Positions 11,340 through 23,399 of a DNA stretch of 64,000 bases are shown here, piece after piece (the stretch's first letter is position 1; every line of letters starts with the position of its first letter). The notes below the pieces were generated by a model. That model did no database searches. It was not told the origin of the DNA and saw nothing but the letters and a program-made list of their open reading frames with translations. The stretch is from Mytilus galloprovincialis. Its lineage: Eukaryota; Mollusca; Bivalvia; Mytilida; Mytilidae. The stretch lies in contig NC_134839.1 of the NCBI RefSeq assembly GCF_965363235.1, positions 56,697,560 to 56,761,559 of the forward strand, in the 5' to 3' direction. The position numbers and the translations under genes are program-made.

Positions 11340-12250
11340 TAAAAGCTCGACATAGGGATAGTGATCCGGCGGCGGCCTCATGTTGAACACTTGTGAAAAA
11401 TGTTAAGGTTTGTTGGAATGTTAAATTCTCTCTTATTATAAGTTATAGGATAACTATATTTGGTATGTGCGTACCTTGCAAGGTCCTCATGGCCGTCAGA
11501 CGGGTTTCACTTGACCTCGACTTCATTTCATGGATTTGTGAACAAAGTTAAGTTTTGGTGCTCAAGTCCATTTCTGAGATACTATAAGCAATAGGTCTAG
11601 TATATTCAGTGTATGGAAGCACTGTAAGGTGTACACGTAGAACTGACAGGTGTCATCTGACCTTGACCTCATTTCTATGGTTCAGTGGTTATAGTTGAGT
11701 TTTTGGTCTGTTTTTCCTATACTGTATGCAATAGGTCAACTATATTTGGTGTATGGAATGATTGTAAGGTGTTTATGTCTTGCTGGCAGGTGTCATTGAC
11801 CTTGACCTCATTTTCATGGTTCAGTGGTCAAAGTAAAGTTTTTGAGTTTTGGTCTTTTTTTCTAATACTATATGCAATAGGTCAACTACATTTGGTGTAT
11901 GGAAATATTTTATGATCTATATGTCAGTTGTGCAGGTTTAATTTGACCTTGACCTCATTTTCACGGTTCATTGCTCAGTGTTAAGTTTTTGTGTTTTGGT
12001 CTGTTTTTCTAAACTATAAGTAATAGGTCAACTATATTTGTTGTATGTAGGAATTGTTGGCTGTACATGCCTGCCTTGCATGGTTCATCTGACCTTGACC
12101 TCATTTTCTTGGTTCAAAGGTCAATGTTTAGTTTTCTTGTTTATGTTAAGTTTATGTGACAGTTGTAATAAAGCTTTTTGTTTAGGACTATCAACATAAT
12201 ATCAATGATTAGTAAAGAAGGCGAGACATTTCAGTGTGTGCACTCTTGTT
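11340..12250 (+). mobile_element. Element with 147-bp internal tandem repeats (copy 1)
   Basis: Starts AAAGCTCGACATAGGGATAG and ends near CAGTGTGTGCACTCTTG, the same termini as 41840-42912 in reverse. Its core has about five monomers whose TGACCTTGACCTCA (or variant) starts lie at about 11512, 11658, 11797, 11944 and 12090. The step is therefore 139-147 bp. No coding capacity. Confidence 0.8.
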
Positions 12251-12834
12251 GTAATTGGTTAGATTTTCACTTACAAAGTAAGCACTATTAAATACTTCAG
12301 CCTTTATCTAATTTGTCTGTGAGTTGACTGAACTAACACTCTATTTGGTGAAGATGATAAAGATTCCTACTATAGAAATGCACTGCTTTTCAATAGAAAT
12401 AATCGCCCTTTCAGAGAAAATGAAAATGAAAATGAAGGTATTGTATCATTATTCGACAGTCAATACGAATCTCAATAAGCAAGCAGCATAGTGGAATTTG
12501 ACTCAGTTTCAGAAAACTGATTAACAAAACCTGTACAAAATCATACAACATTAATGATTATGTTAAAAAGTACATTTTCATGCAAATGAAACTATACTGC
12601 AGCTTTTAAATCGCATGCACACTATGGTCGTGAAATATTTATTTATTTGAGTAATAATTTCACACTATGATTGCAGTATATGCAATATAAACTGAACTGC
12701 ATATCTTACCTATATCATAAATTTATAAAAACAATCCATTTGATCTATAATTTTTAATTATATCATAAATTCTGCATCTGTTTATTTATCGTTCTACATT
12801 TAAAATGTGTGACATATACATTGAAAATGGGTTT

Positions 12835-13140
12835 TTTTTTCTTCTGAATCCTAGCTTTATATACACTGGCCATTATACCATCATGTAAAGAGTGAGGACG
12901 GACGATACAATATTAAGATGGAGCCATGAAACTGACTGTGTTACTTTAAAATGTGTCCATGGGACACTTTTCAACCCTTGAACGAAGAACTTTAAAAATG
13001 AGTAAGGATGATTCTAGACCACTCCTGGTTGTTGTTAAAAATAAGCCAAATTACCAGAAATACAGCTTCTGCAAAAATTACAGGTTTGTCACTATTTGGA
13101 AATTAAAAGTGTATGTGCAAATTGCAAACCGGTGTGAGTG
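12835..13140. repeat. Segmental duplicate of 4430-4700
   Basis: See 4430-4700. It lies about 2.3 kb upstream of the receptor 1 promoter block, as the partner does relative to the orphan block at 1575. Confidence 0.6.
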
Positions 13141-13794
13141 TGTGGACACACTCGATATTTGTAATAACTTTCAGGGTAAAGTGCAAAAAATAGGGTAAAA
13201 TTTATTCCACAATTAAATATGTGGGTGCCAAATCAAACATTGTCACTCAGTCTTAAATACACAGTCTGAACGAATAACAATTGTATTTTTTTTTCCTTAC
13301 CTTATACAAAGCCGTATGCAGGGTTATTCATTTTGACTTATTTGAGTTAAGATCCTAAGTTACGTAAGTTCACATGATAAAGGGACTAATAATAAGATTG
13401 ATCAATCACTTTTATAAAAATCAGATCATACATAATTATCTAGTCGTTGCTATTTTCCTTATTCCTCCTTTGACACAACAAACCAAAGACTCAGAATATT
13501 ATCTCTCAGACCACCAGGCAGGCAAACTCTCATGGAGTGATTTTTATTTCCTTTACAATGGAACATTAATAAGCCAGACAATGGGGACTAAGTCTGAAAG
13601 ACTATTGTGAAAGTATTTTTATTCGTAGGATACCAGTGATAAGTTTTCAATGAAATATAACAACTGTTGTCTAAATCAATACACAAATGGAAAGATTCCC
13701 ATAAAGATTTGAAGTCATGATTCGGACATTGTTGATTTAATCTTTGAAAATACATCGAAATATAAACAAAATTACTTTTACCCATTTAAACATT

Positions 13795-14010
13795 AAGGAA
13801 TAACATTTAGAATGGAAATGTGGAATGTGTCAAAACGACAACAACCCGACCATAGAGTAGACAACAGCCGAAGGCCAGCAATGGGTCTTCAATGTAGCGA
13901 GAATCTCCCGCACCTGAGGCGTCATTCAGCTGGCCCCTAAACAAATATGTATACCAGTTCAGTGATAATGGACGTCATACTAAACTCCGAATTATACACA
14001 AGAAACTAAA
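13795..14010. repeat. Family E interspersed repeat
   Basis: Contains GTGTCAAAACGACAACAACC, CGAAGGCCAGCAATGGGTC and CAGCTGGCCCCTAAACAAAT. Other fragments are at about 3365-3480, 22005-22260, 36020-36175 (reverse), 43900-43960, 46015-46170 and 62940-63100. Confidence 0.75.
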
Positions 14011-14439
14011 ATTAAAAATCTATATCCCTTCTTGCTAAGTCTGTTTAAAGGTTTTGTTAGCTTTTGAGGTGAATACTGACATTTTTGTGCTTTGTAAAGA
14101 ATATTACTATAAAAGATTGGATGTGAAATACCTGAACGTATAAGATGCATGTTGAGTTATATTTACGAATTATTTCCTTATACCGATGATAAAATTAAGT
14201 AAATGTTTTGACTTGTTTGTAATATCGAAAACCCTGGTGTAATAATTTTTCAGTATAAACCTGAACTGACCGACTTTAAATCATAAAATTTTAGCAAAAA
14301 TTATAGTTTTCAACGAGAGTCAGATTTCCGATGATGATATTCATTAGAATTAAATTCTAAAATTCAAAATACATTTGTAGGATTTTTTTATGTAACCATT
14401 TTCTTTAAGTATTATGTTTATGATCTAATTAATTATTAG

Positions 14440-15200
14440 CATCTTTGGTGATCATTTATCTGTTGATCTCAGGTTAATAGGGGTCATCACTTTTGATTTC
14501 ACGTATGCGACATTTAACATGTTTACTTAACAATATCTTTCAATCGAGACCATTTATAAGCAAAGCTCATACCAGAAACCAATCATTTTATTCTGCTCAC
14601 CCTTCCGGAGCACATGAGATCACCACCAGGTTTTGGTGGGGTTCGTGTTGCTCAGTCTTTAGTTTTCTATGTTTTGTGTTCTATACTAATTTTTGTCTGT
14701 TTGTCTTTTTATTTTTACCCATGGCGTATCAGTTTGTTTTTCAATCTATGAGTTTGACTGTCTCTCTTGTATCTATCGTCTTTTTAAATATTTAATGCAT
14801 GCTGTCATTACGAACAATAATAGAAAATAATAACCTTATTTTACAATGTCACATAAATGAATATAAAACAGCAGGTGGTTTTTTTTCCAGAGCACGTTTT
14901 CTTTTTGTGACAAGCTGATGGCCCAATTAACACCTTTGATTATAGTATATCTCTTGATCACAGGTTAATAAGTGCCATCACCCTGATACCACGTATGCAA
15001 CATTTACATGCTTTAAAATGTTTACTTTGCAATATCCTTCAATATAGACAATGTGTTAGCAAAGCTACTATCAGAAAGCAATATTTATTAAATCTTTAAA
15101 TCAATGTTGTCATTAATAAAGTAATAAAGTAAGTGATAATAAACACAATATTTGCAATGTCCCACAAATCAATATAAATCAACAGCTAATTATTTTTAGA
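14440..15200. repeat. Direct duplication split by a retroelement tail
   Basis: 14440-14590 plus 14795-14880 align with 14925-15200. Shared words include CAGGTTAATA, CACGTATGC and CAATATC. The interruption at about 14595-14790 is the plus-strand tail of the reverse-transcriptase element. Confidence 0.65.
14595..14790 (+). mobile_element. Retroelement 3' tail fragment
   Basis: Matches the tail of 5522-6620. Shared features are CCTTCCGGAGCACATGAGAT, the TTTTGGTGGGGTTCGTGTTG block and a TTTGTCTGTTTGTC run. No coding part remains. Confidence 0.8.
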
Positions 15201-16244
15201 CACATTATTTTTAAAGGCTTCAAAAGCTTCGCTCGATTTGTTTTTGGACAACTAAATTCCACGAGTTGAAGAACCAACGAACATAAAGTTTTTTCTAAAA
15301 TCATGAAAATAGGTACCCACGAATAACAACATTTTCAAATTATCTTCTTATATCGACGTACCTACTGATGAGCCTTACTGTTGAACTTGTGTAAATAATA
15401 CTCATATTAATGTGTTAGAGTCCGCGGATGACCTTAGCTAGGATGTCCCGTGTGGGTTCTTTCTTCTTTGGGTGATTTGAGGGAGGAACATAAAGTTATT
15501 ACGTTAAAAGGTCATACTTCAATCCATATCTCGTCTTAAATAGCTTTAACTGATAATTTTGTGTTTTCTCTGCGGTACCTTTCGGCCGAGCTTTTCAAAT
15601 AAAGCACACACTCGTATCACTTACACTTTACATAAACCATGAAAATGAGGTCAAGGGCATATGAACTCTGGTAGACATACCTATGCACATTGTAATGGTT
15701 TATTTATATGTATCGGGCGTCCCACTGGCTATATTACTCTGCTCAGTTCTTATTATTCAATAGCACGGCTTTGTGACGTCAAATACCTTGACCCGGTCTT
15801 AAAATAACTTTAACCCGGACATATATTCGACGTCATAACGTTTGAATCGACGTTGATAAATTTGACCTGAAGTTATCAAGTCATTTTCCTGTTGCTGATG
15901 AAACTAAGAAAACACTTCCAAAAGACGCAAATAAATATATAGTTCGATAAATCGATTATCAGTTATCTGTATATTGATATTGTAAAATATCAGCTCCTCG
16001 ACACAATATGAAGGCTTTTTGATCTCGTTCGGTTCACATCATATGTATTATTGAGTTAAGCCCTCCAATTGATATTTTATAGTGTGTATTTCTATGTTGT
16101 GATATTATACTTTTGTTTCAGAAAAGGAAAAATGTTTGGTACAATTCAAACATTTAATTCCGCTGCAATTGTTTGCACCTGTCTTAAGTCAGGAAACAGA
16201 TGTTCAGTAGTTGTTGTCTGTTTATGTGGTTCATACGTGTTTAT

Positions 16245-16385
16245 CGTTTTTATATAGATTAGACCGTCAGTTTTCCCGGTTGAATGTTGATGAAGGCCGT
16301 ACTTTGACCTTTGATTGTTTACTTTTATAAATTGTTACTTAGATGGAGAGTTGTCTCATTGTCACGTATACCACATCTTCCTATA
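16245..16385 (+). repeat. Family B short interspersed element
   Basis: Contains GAAGGCCGTACTTTGACC, GAGAGTTGTCTCATTGTCA and ACCACATCTTC, diagnostic of a roughly 130-bp family. Other copies are at 29590-29760, 35490-35695, 50140-50262, 56500-56640, 58030-58135 and 61429-61561. Confidence 0.8.
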
Positions 16386-16439
16386 TTTAAGTCTATTGAC
16401 TGTTGTATCTTCTAAAAAACAGATTTAACCATACAAAAT

Positions 16440-16960
16440 ATAACGTCTGACTGTTGAACCATGAAAATTGAAAATGATGTCAAGGTCAGACAAAACTGCG
16501 GGACATCTACATCGTATAATTATTTGAAATATCAAACATAGTTGACCTAGTGAAGTCTGAGAACAAAACATACCATGAAACATAAATATTGTCCAATGAA
16601 CCATAAACATAAGGTTAAGGTCAGAAGAACCCTGTAATATAGCCGTGCACACCTTCAATCATTCCATACACATATGTATTTAACCTTTTGATTATATTAT
16701 CTGAGAATGAGATCTTTTGTTGATCAATATGAACCATAGAAATAAGGTCAATGGTGAAACCTGCCGGCAGACATGTACACCTCACAACAATTACATACTC
16801 TCAAAATAGTTGACAAACTATTAATAGTAATTATGCCTTGACTAGGAATGCTTAATCTTGAATCATGATCTACATGTATGGAACATGTGCAATGATGTCA
16901 AGGTTTGGTTATCACTGTCTGATGGACATGCAGTAATTCCAAAGAACCCATATACCAAAT
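16440..16960 (-). repeat. Degenerate array of the 147-bp repeat
   Basis: Minus-oriented monomers recognised by AACCATGAAAAT and GTCAAGGTCAGA-type motifs at about 16479, 16612, 16743 and 16892. An isolated monomer piece is at about 15636-15700. Much more decayed than 11340-12250 and 41840-42912. Confidence 0.65.
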
Positions 16961-17730
16961 GAAGTTATCGTATTACTCATATATGGGGGGAAAAGTTAAA
17001 AAATTCAAATGAAAAAAAAAAATCATATAGTATTTTTTAGAAGATAGTGATTCGTGAAATTGAGGCCAAGAACTATTATCACGACAGACAGAAAATTCGT
17101 AACAAAACACCCAAAAACAATTCAACGACTTTCACATCGATTTCGACATTCAAGATTGGACCAATCAAATATCTTGATTATTTTCATTTTAATTTGATTA
17201 TGAATGGGAATATTGAATCAAATGTTTGAAAAAGGAAATAGTAAAGTAGGCTTATTGTATGTACATAACATGTCAATTGCAGGTAGTGAGGTCAAATTCA
17301 GTATTTAAATACCCGACAAGCTCCGAGATTTATGAAGCGGCCGTTACCAAGCAATTTTCGACTTGAACCTTATACCATATTTTTCAAATCTCGCAAACAA
17401 GAAACTTTTTTTTGTTTATTGGCCTACACTATTTATGTTGGGCTTATATTTAAAAATATAGACCTTTCGAACAGTGTTAAGTATGCACCGTTGACGAAAA
17501 TTATTACTCAAACTATCCCAGGTAATTTTATGAGGGATAACGTTGTGGTTGTTAAGTCACATTTTTAATCAAAATCTGAGTTGATAGGTTATCCTTATTG
17601 TTCCTGTTGTATTGATACCTATGCTATAGTTATTGAACCAAAAAAACAGTATACATCTTTTAATATGCACGGCTCGGTTCTTATTCCTGACCCAAACGAC
17701 GTAGGTGTTTAGTTTTAAGGGTTATCTTGA

Positions 17731-17809
17731 CAGTGCATATTGAATAAGATATACCGATTTGATTGGTTCATAAACAATCAAATCGGTGTATATTATGCAA
17801 TACGCACTG
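17731..17809. mobile_element. 79-bp foldback (35-bp arms, 9-bp loop)
   Basis: Arms 17731-17765 and 17775-17809 are reverse complements with only about four mismatches. Both end in the palindromic pair CAGTGC/GCACTG and hold ACCGATTTGATTG by the loop. Either a minimal MITE or a structured RNA gene. Flanks show no clear target duplication. Confidence 0.75.
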
Positions 17810-18454
17810 TGATGGCGCCATCAATTTATATGATCGTTATGGAAATTTGCAAATGATTTTTATTCCACGGCTAATGGGATGGTCCTCTTGTATGGTAAAG
17901 AAGGGGAAATGCGCTTTCTAGGTAATGTTTGTAATTCTTAAATTGTTTTTCTTAATGTTCAGGTTTTCTCATAAATTGGTACATTATTTGAAAAAATAGG
18001 TTATTGTAGATCTTTGATGGTTCTTTTAAATTTATCGACAATTTTATTAAGAAAATGTTTATATAAAGATTATACAAAGTGTATATTGCAAAGTAAACAG
18101 GAGAAAAGCGATAATGTAAATTTCTCTAGATTTCCTTACGTCGTAATTACAATACCCTCCCCTCTCATCTCAATCTTTAATCAATCCTAATTCTATCTTA
18201 CTTTTGAGATATAGTTTTTCAAATGTGACGTAATTTTTAATGCCTTTTCACCATCGTATGTGACGTCATTTTCATAATTTACTGCGTTGAGGCCTGGACT
18301 GAGTCGGTTGTGTCTATTCTATGTTATGTATTCGTGTTTGTTTTATGTAATGAGTTAATACTTCAGTTTCATTATGTATATCTGTTATATTCATTTGCTA
18401 AAATTTACTGTTTGCAATAGCATTAATTGTTCCAAATAATAAGGATGTTCTTAT

Positions 18455-18620
18455 CCCAAGCATAGAAACATAGCCGTATTTGACACAACCTTTTTCAACT
18501 TTTGATCTTCAGTGCTGTACAACTTTGTACTTTTTTTTCGCTTTCGATCTTTTACATCTGGGCGTCACTGGTGAGTCTTGTGTGGACGAGGCGCGTTTTT
18601 GGTGTATTGAATTTTAAACC
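18455..18620 (+). repeat. Family A fragment
   Basis: Diverged version of the family A 3' half: AGCCGTATTTGACACAAC, GGGCGTCACTGGTGAGTCTT and GACGAGGCGCG. Confidence 0.75.
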
Positions 18621-18765
18621 TGATGCTTTTTGTTATTCATTAATCATGTGTTTTTTTGTCTAATACGTTCTCCTATTTATTTGTATTGTAGTCCTGTAAT
18701 ATTATGTTGTCATTTCAATGTTATATTCAACATTACCATTAAAGTGCGAGGTTTGGCATGCCACA

Positions 18766-19250
18766 AAACCAGGTTCAACCCACCATTTTTTCCTTTAAAA
18801 ATGTCCTGTACTAAGTCAGGAATATGGCCTTTGTTATATTTAAGTTCGTTTCTATGTGTGTTACAATTTAACGTTGCGTCGTTTGTTTTGTCTTATTTTA
18901 GAGTGTAAATTGACATTGCGATAAGACGTGTCACGGTACTTGTTTATCCCGAATTCATGTATTTGGTTTTGATGTTATATTTGTTATTCTGGTGGGATTT
19001 TGTCTGATGCTTGGTCCGTTTCTGTGTGTGTGTTACATTGTAGTGTTGTGTCGTTGTTCTCCTCCTCTTATATTTATGCGTTTCCCTCAGTTTTAGTTTG
19101 TTACCCCGATTTTGTTTTTTGTCCATGGATTTATGAGTTTGAACAGCGGTATACTGCTGTTGCCTTTATTTAGCCATGGCGTTGTCAGTTTTTTTTCGAT
19201 TTATGAGTTTGACTGTCCCTCTTGTATCTTTCGTCCCTCTCTTTTACAGA
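18766..19250 (+). repeat. Family F repeat (copy 2) joined to a retroelement tail
   Basis: 18766-19172 matches 5036-5452. It then runs directly into TAGCCATGGCGTTGTCAG and TTTATGAGTTTGACTGTCCC, the last 80 bp of the reverse-transcriptase element tail. Confidence 0.8.
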
Positions 19251-19420
19251 AAGCACAAAGAGATTTTCCAAATAGCATGTGTAAATAATGCATTTTAAAA
19301 CTTAATTAAAAAAGATGAGTTTGTTCTGGTGCAATTATTTAACAAATCATATTAAAGATGACAAAATAATCACATAAAAAAGACGTCTAAAACATTTGAA
19401 TATCACAATCTTTAAAGATA

Positions 19421-19426
19421 TTTATT
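19421..19426 (-). terminator. Poly(A) signal candidate, receptor 2
   Basis: AATAAA on the minus strand about 117 nt beyond the stop codon. Confidence 0.5.
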
Positions 19427-19542
19427 TGTTTTTAAAACGGACCACATAGATTTAAAAATTGTTTAAATGTAATTCAGTCCATCTAGTCTTGGTTCACGTC
19501 TAATCTGAAGATATGATTAAATTCAAATGATTTACTTTTAGG

Positions 19543-20751
19543 CTAATCAAATACGGGCAATCCAACGATGACATCTATGATATACAAAGCATTGACAATA
19601 CAAATTACCACAATAATAGATATACCGCATACAAGGTCTATCTCCTTTCCGACATCGGTCCATTTAATTTCCTCTTCGTTTTCCTTTTCATTATACTTTT
19701 CCCCTTTTCTCATACAACAACACACTTGACATCGTAGTCGTCTTGATACATTTACAAATCCCCTCATGAATGTAGACACTGGATATCTATCCTCCTGGTG
19801 ATACAACTTTAAGCTTACAATGACCATCACTACAATTATACCACTAATGCAAACATCGGCAAATAGAAGAAGAGAGATCGATGATATTCGTGGACTTGAA
19901 GTTGCAGGCAGATTGTCAAAAGAAATAGTCAAAAAGACTGCGATTGCCAAGAGAACAGTTACAGCATATCCAACTCTTTCTCCACTTTCTGGTGGTAGTA
20001 AAAACACAAAAATGTTCAAAATAATCATCACACAAATGGGGAGAATCAGATTTAGAACGAAAAACATGGGATTGCGTTTGAGTGACATTGTAAATGTTAG
20101 GAGTTGAAGGTCTTCTCGTTTTGTAACACTTGAACCAATAAGGTCCCATGTTTTTTGTGGATTGTACCACTCCTGCACAACAAAGTCGAAAATCGGTACA
20201 ACAACTATTTCGTCATTTGTATATCCCCATGGTAATATCTCAAGTTTGCAGATCTGAGTATCAAATGGATACCTTGAAACGTCTGCATTACAGAATACCT
20301 CATAATTATCTCCAGTGGTCCATGTAACAACACCATTACTCTGTACTCTTATTACATTTTCGTCTTTATAGATTAACTTTACACCGTCATAGGGATTTCC
20401 AAGAACAAAAGATGGTTTCCATATTAGATGCTCTTGGAGAGTAAATTGTTCGATTCCGTTTTCTGTGCTATTCCAAGATAGAGTCTGATCAACCCAACTT
20501 ACATTAAAGTATCCTGTAAAAGTTAGTTTTCCTTTAACTTCATTAAATTCCTGGATATATATTAAATGAAAAAACATATAAATATACACTTTCGATTTAT
20601 GGTCAAGGACTGGTCGCAAATTTATGTTTTGACCTCCGGTTATATTTTTCAAGAAGGTGTCAAGATTCCTATATGATACCGAAAAACATTCTCTGAAACG
20701 GCATAACAGCAGGATCATAAATAATATATATCCACTATTTTTTATCTTCAT
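19543..20751 (-). CDS. nAChR-class Cys-loop ion channel subunit, non-alpha type (receptor 2)
   Basis: A 402-residue paralogue that aligns with receptor 1 over its whole length without gaps. It has a signal peptide (1-24), glycosylation motifs at N36 and N94, Cys-loop C154-C168, loop-B Trp175 and no vicinal cysteines in loop C. M2 is GERVGYAVTVLL, with Phe at 19' and Asp at 20' in the outer ring. The cysteine cluster CQVCCC is in the M3-M4 loop. The reading frame is open upstream to a TTG at 20784, but the splice acceptor at 20777 and the aligned paralogues place the start at the ATG at 20751. Cation-selective by its pore motif; ligand unknown. Confidence 0.95.
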   Translation of the reverse strand: MKIKNSGYILFMILLLCRFRECFSVSYRNLDTFLKNITGGQNINLRPVLDHKSKVYIYMFFHLIYIQEFNEVKGKLTFTGYFNVSWVDQTLSWNSTENGIEQFTLQEHLIWKPSFVLGNPYDGVKLIYKDENVIRVQSNGVVTWTTGDNYEVFCNADVSRYPFDTQICKLEILPWGYTNDEIVVVPIFDFVVQEWYNPQKTWDLIGSSVTKREDLQLLTFTMSLKRNPMFFVLNLILPICVMIILNIFVFLLPPESGERVGYAVTVLLAIAVFLTISFDNLPATSSPRISSISLLLFADVCISGIIVVMVIVSLKLYHQEDRYPVSTFMRGFVNVSRRLRCQVCCCMRKGEKYNEKENEEEIKWTDVGKEIDLVCGISIIVVICIVNALYIIDVIVGLPVFD

Positions 20752-20780
20752 TTTTCCAACTCTGTCTTGTAGTTTATCTG
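20752..20780 (-). promoter_or_regulatory. 3' splice site and 5' leader of receptor 2
   Basis: The minus strand reads CTTTAATTGACAG followed by a 26-nt leader beginning ATAAACTAC and then the ATG. This acceptor is nearly identical to that of receptor 3. The implied intron, 20778-23738, contains repeat fragments. Confidence 0.75.
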
Positions 20781-21235
20781 TCAATTAAAGAATATCTAAT
20801 TTTGATCAATAACTGAGTTTACAAAACATATTGTGTTTGTTGTGTTGCAACAAGCACAACAGTATATGCATTCTATGCAATATTGTGTTGAAGTATATGA
20901 TTGTTAGTAATTGATTATACTAGAATATACAGCTGCTACGTAAACATCTAAAAAAGCAATCTGTTATTAAAGGCTTCTGCTTTTAATAAAGAAAAGTGTG
21001 TCAATCGAAATCATTTGTCATTGGATTGATATGTTTGATACATTATTGTTTTCCTATTATAGTTTTTTCAAACAATTGTGCCGCATTTATCTTTATTTCA
21101 AATAAAGAAATGAATGGCATCAGTAGGTTTTATCCTGTCTAGTATTACAGACACAAATGTTCACATAGCTTCTCATTGCATATAAGATAAGATAATAACC
21201 ATCACTGGGAGTTAACCAATTAAAAAGAAAAAGTA

Positions 21236-21400
21236 AAATCACCAAAATACTGAACTCCGGGGAAAATTAAAAACGGAAAGTCCATAATCAAATGGCAAAA
21301 TCAAATAATAAAACACATTAAAAGAATGGACAACAACTGTCATATTCCTGACTTGGTACAGGCATCTCAAATCTAATGTCAGTAAACTCTGCGTTGAATA
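21236..21400 (-). repeat. Family F-related fragment
   Basis: Reverse complement of the 9175-9345 type, with TACTGAACTCC, GGAAAGTCCATAATCAAATG and ATTCCTGACTTGGTACAGGC. It lies in the receptor 2 intron. Confidence 0.65.
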
Positions 21401-21826
21401 ACGATTTCCTTGATAGAACATTCACTATAATTTATATGCCAATTTGGAAGTCGTATCTCAATTTACTTACAAGTGAATAGAATTGCCTGTTTCCATTCTT
21501 TGACAAATCCTTAATCTATGAAATATATGGACAGTATTTTTCGCATATACTTTAAAAACCAAGAAAGTGACTACAATATGAGATTAAATGGTAGTCAATA
21601 TCGGTATAAAACAATACAATTTCAATGTATTTTGATACCTAAAGTTTTGCAAAGTTGACAAGTTTAATTCAGAACTTTCCTTGTTACATATTATATTCCT
21701 ATCGTCAATTTCCTATTCTCGAGCAATGACACACTTGTGCAAATATATGGTATTAACGTACCTCAGTTAATAAAACAAATATTAAAGATACAAATTTCAC
21801 TTCTCACTTTTATCAAACTTGTTTTG

Positions 21827-22260
21827 GTACGCTTGACGCGCATTTAATCTATATATCTATATAAGACTCGTCAATGGCACTAGAATTAAAACAGTTGGAT
21901 GGCTAAATCGATACAAACTTAGAAAAGAATTTAAAACCGAATTCCCCCAAAGTTGTACCAAATACGACTGATGCAATCTAACATAGCAACATATAATCAA
22001 ATTGAGAATGGAAATAGGGATTGTGTCAAAGAGACAGCAACCCGACCAAAGAGCAGACAACCTGAAAGTGGTCCTCAGCTGGCCCATTAACAAAAATGTA
22101 TACTAGATCAGTGTTCATGAACGTCATACTTACATTGTAACTCCGAAGAAACTAAAATTTAAAATCATACCAGACTAACAAATGCCAGAGGCTGCTGATT
22201 TGGGACAGGCGCAAACATGTGGCAGGTTAAACATGTTTTATGAGATCGAAGCATTTTAAA
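21827..22260. repeat. Family A fragment followed by family E
   Basis: 21827-21925 is a decayed minus-oriented family A end. 22005-22260 is family E, with GTGTCAAAGAGACAGCAACC, TCAGCTGGCCCATTAAC, GGGACAGGCGCAAACATG. Both are within the receptor 2 intron. Confidence 0.65.
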
Positions 22261-23399
22261 TTGATAACTAGTTAATATAAACAACAAGAACATACTATGA
22301 TATATCACGTCAACGCAGGAATGACGACTAATACAGTAGTGATAGCACTCGAGGACGAAATTTTCAGGGACAGAGTGGTTTTGATAATCAATCAAGACTT
22401 CATAAACAAACAAAAACTGTTAGAAGACAATTCATTACAAAGTGGTATTAAAAAGAAAAAAAAACAGTTTTGTAAAATACGAATAAGGCTCAATATGGTT
22501 AGGTAGTAGAAAACAATTATAATTTCGAATTTTTCATATATATATTTCGATATATTCATTACAGTGATATTCAATTAATCAACACAGGAATGCTGACCAC
22601 TTTGCTCGTGATACCATTGGGGCCTAAACGACAACTAAGCAATTAACAGTTTCTATATATTAATAGTGAGACCATGAAAATTATTTTAATACATATCAAA
22701 ATATTATGAAATAAAACTATGTACCCCAACTTATTAATGCAAAAAACAATATAGCATACATATATCGAGGAAACTATTGTCATGTAGTGGTATGTGGAGT
22801 TTTGACATATTTCTGAGCGTAAGTGGTATTGAATATGCATCAACTATTTGGTCCGAGACCACAATTGTCGTCCTTTGATTTTCGTTGTTCACAAATATAG
22901 TCCTTAGTGTTGACAGTGGGTTACTTGCCATTAATTTTTATAACCCTTCCAAATTTATTTCTCCATGTTTAAATCCTCAAATTGCAAGTAGAGGGGTGAA
23001 ATTACACTGTAAAAAAATTTGGGTCCAGAATTTTAAAGGAAAGTAGTGATTTGGTCCAGGTGAAAAAGGTTGAAAAATAGTACTTCGGAAGCTGTCAAAA
23101 GATTTCAAGACGCCCTAAAGATAAAATTGTCCATATTTTGAGTTGGAGACGATGAAGTTTTCTATAATTTTGATATAATTTGTCCCAAAAGTAGTACAAT
23201 ACACTGTAAAAGTTTCTTTGAGAAAGTGCAGGTGGGATTTTTTTTATTTTCATTTACGTTCTAAAAGAAATGCACTAAGAAATAATTGTGTTCTCGGACC
23301 ATTTGCAAATTAACGTTTATCAAACAACAATCGATTATTAAATCCTAAACACCTCAATTGTAACGAAGGGTTTATATTTAATATGTGGATATCAAACAG

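Noticed and set aside
17332..17568. 78-codon plus-strand ORF
   Set aside because: No recognised domain, signal peptide or splice context; equally long ORFs occur by chance here. I cannot exclude a retroelement relic.
18766..18790. GGTTCAACCC resembling a tRNA B-box at the start of family F
   Set aside because: No A-box at a suitable distance and no cloverleaf, so neither a tRNA gene nor a supported SINE head.
20752..20784. Eleven extra N-terminal residues for receptor 2 from a TTG start
   Set aside because: The stretch crosses the splice acceptor, is closed by stops in both paralogues and has no ATG.
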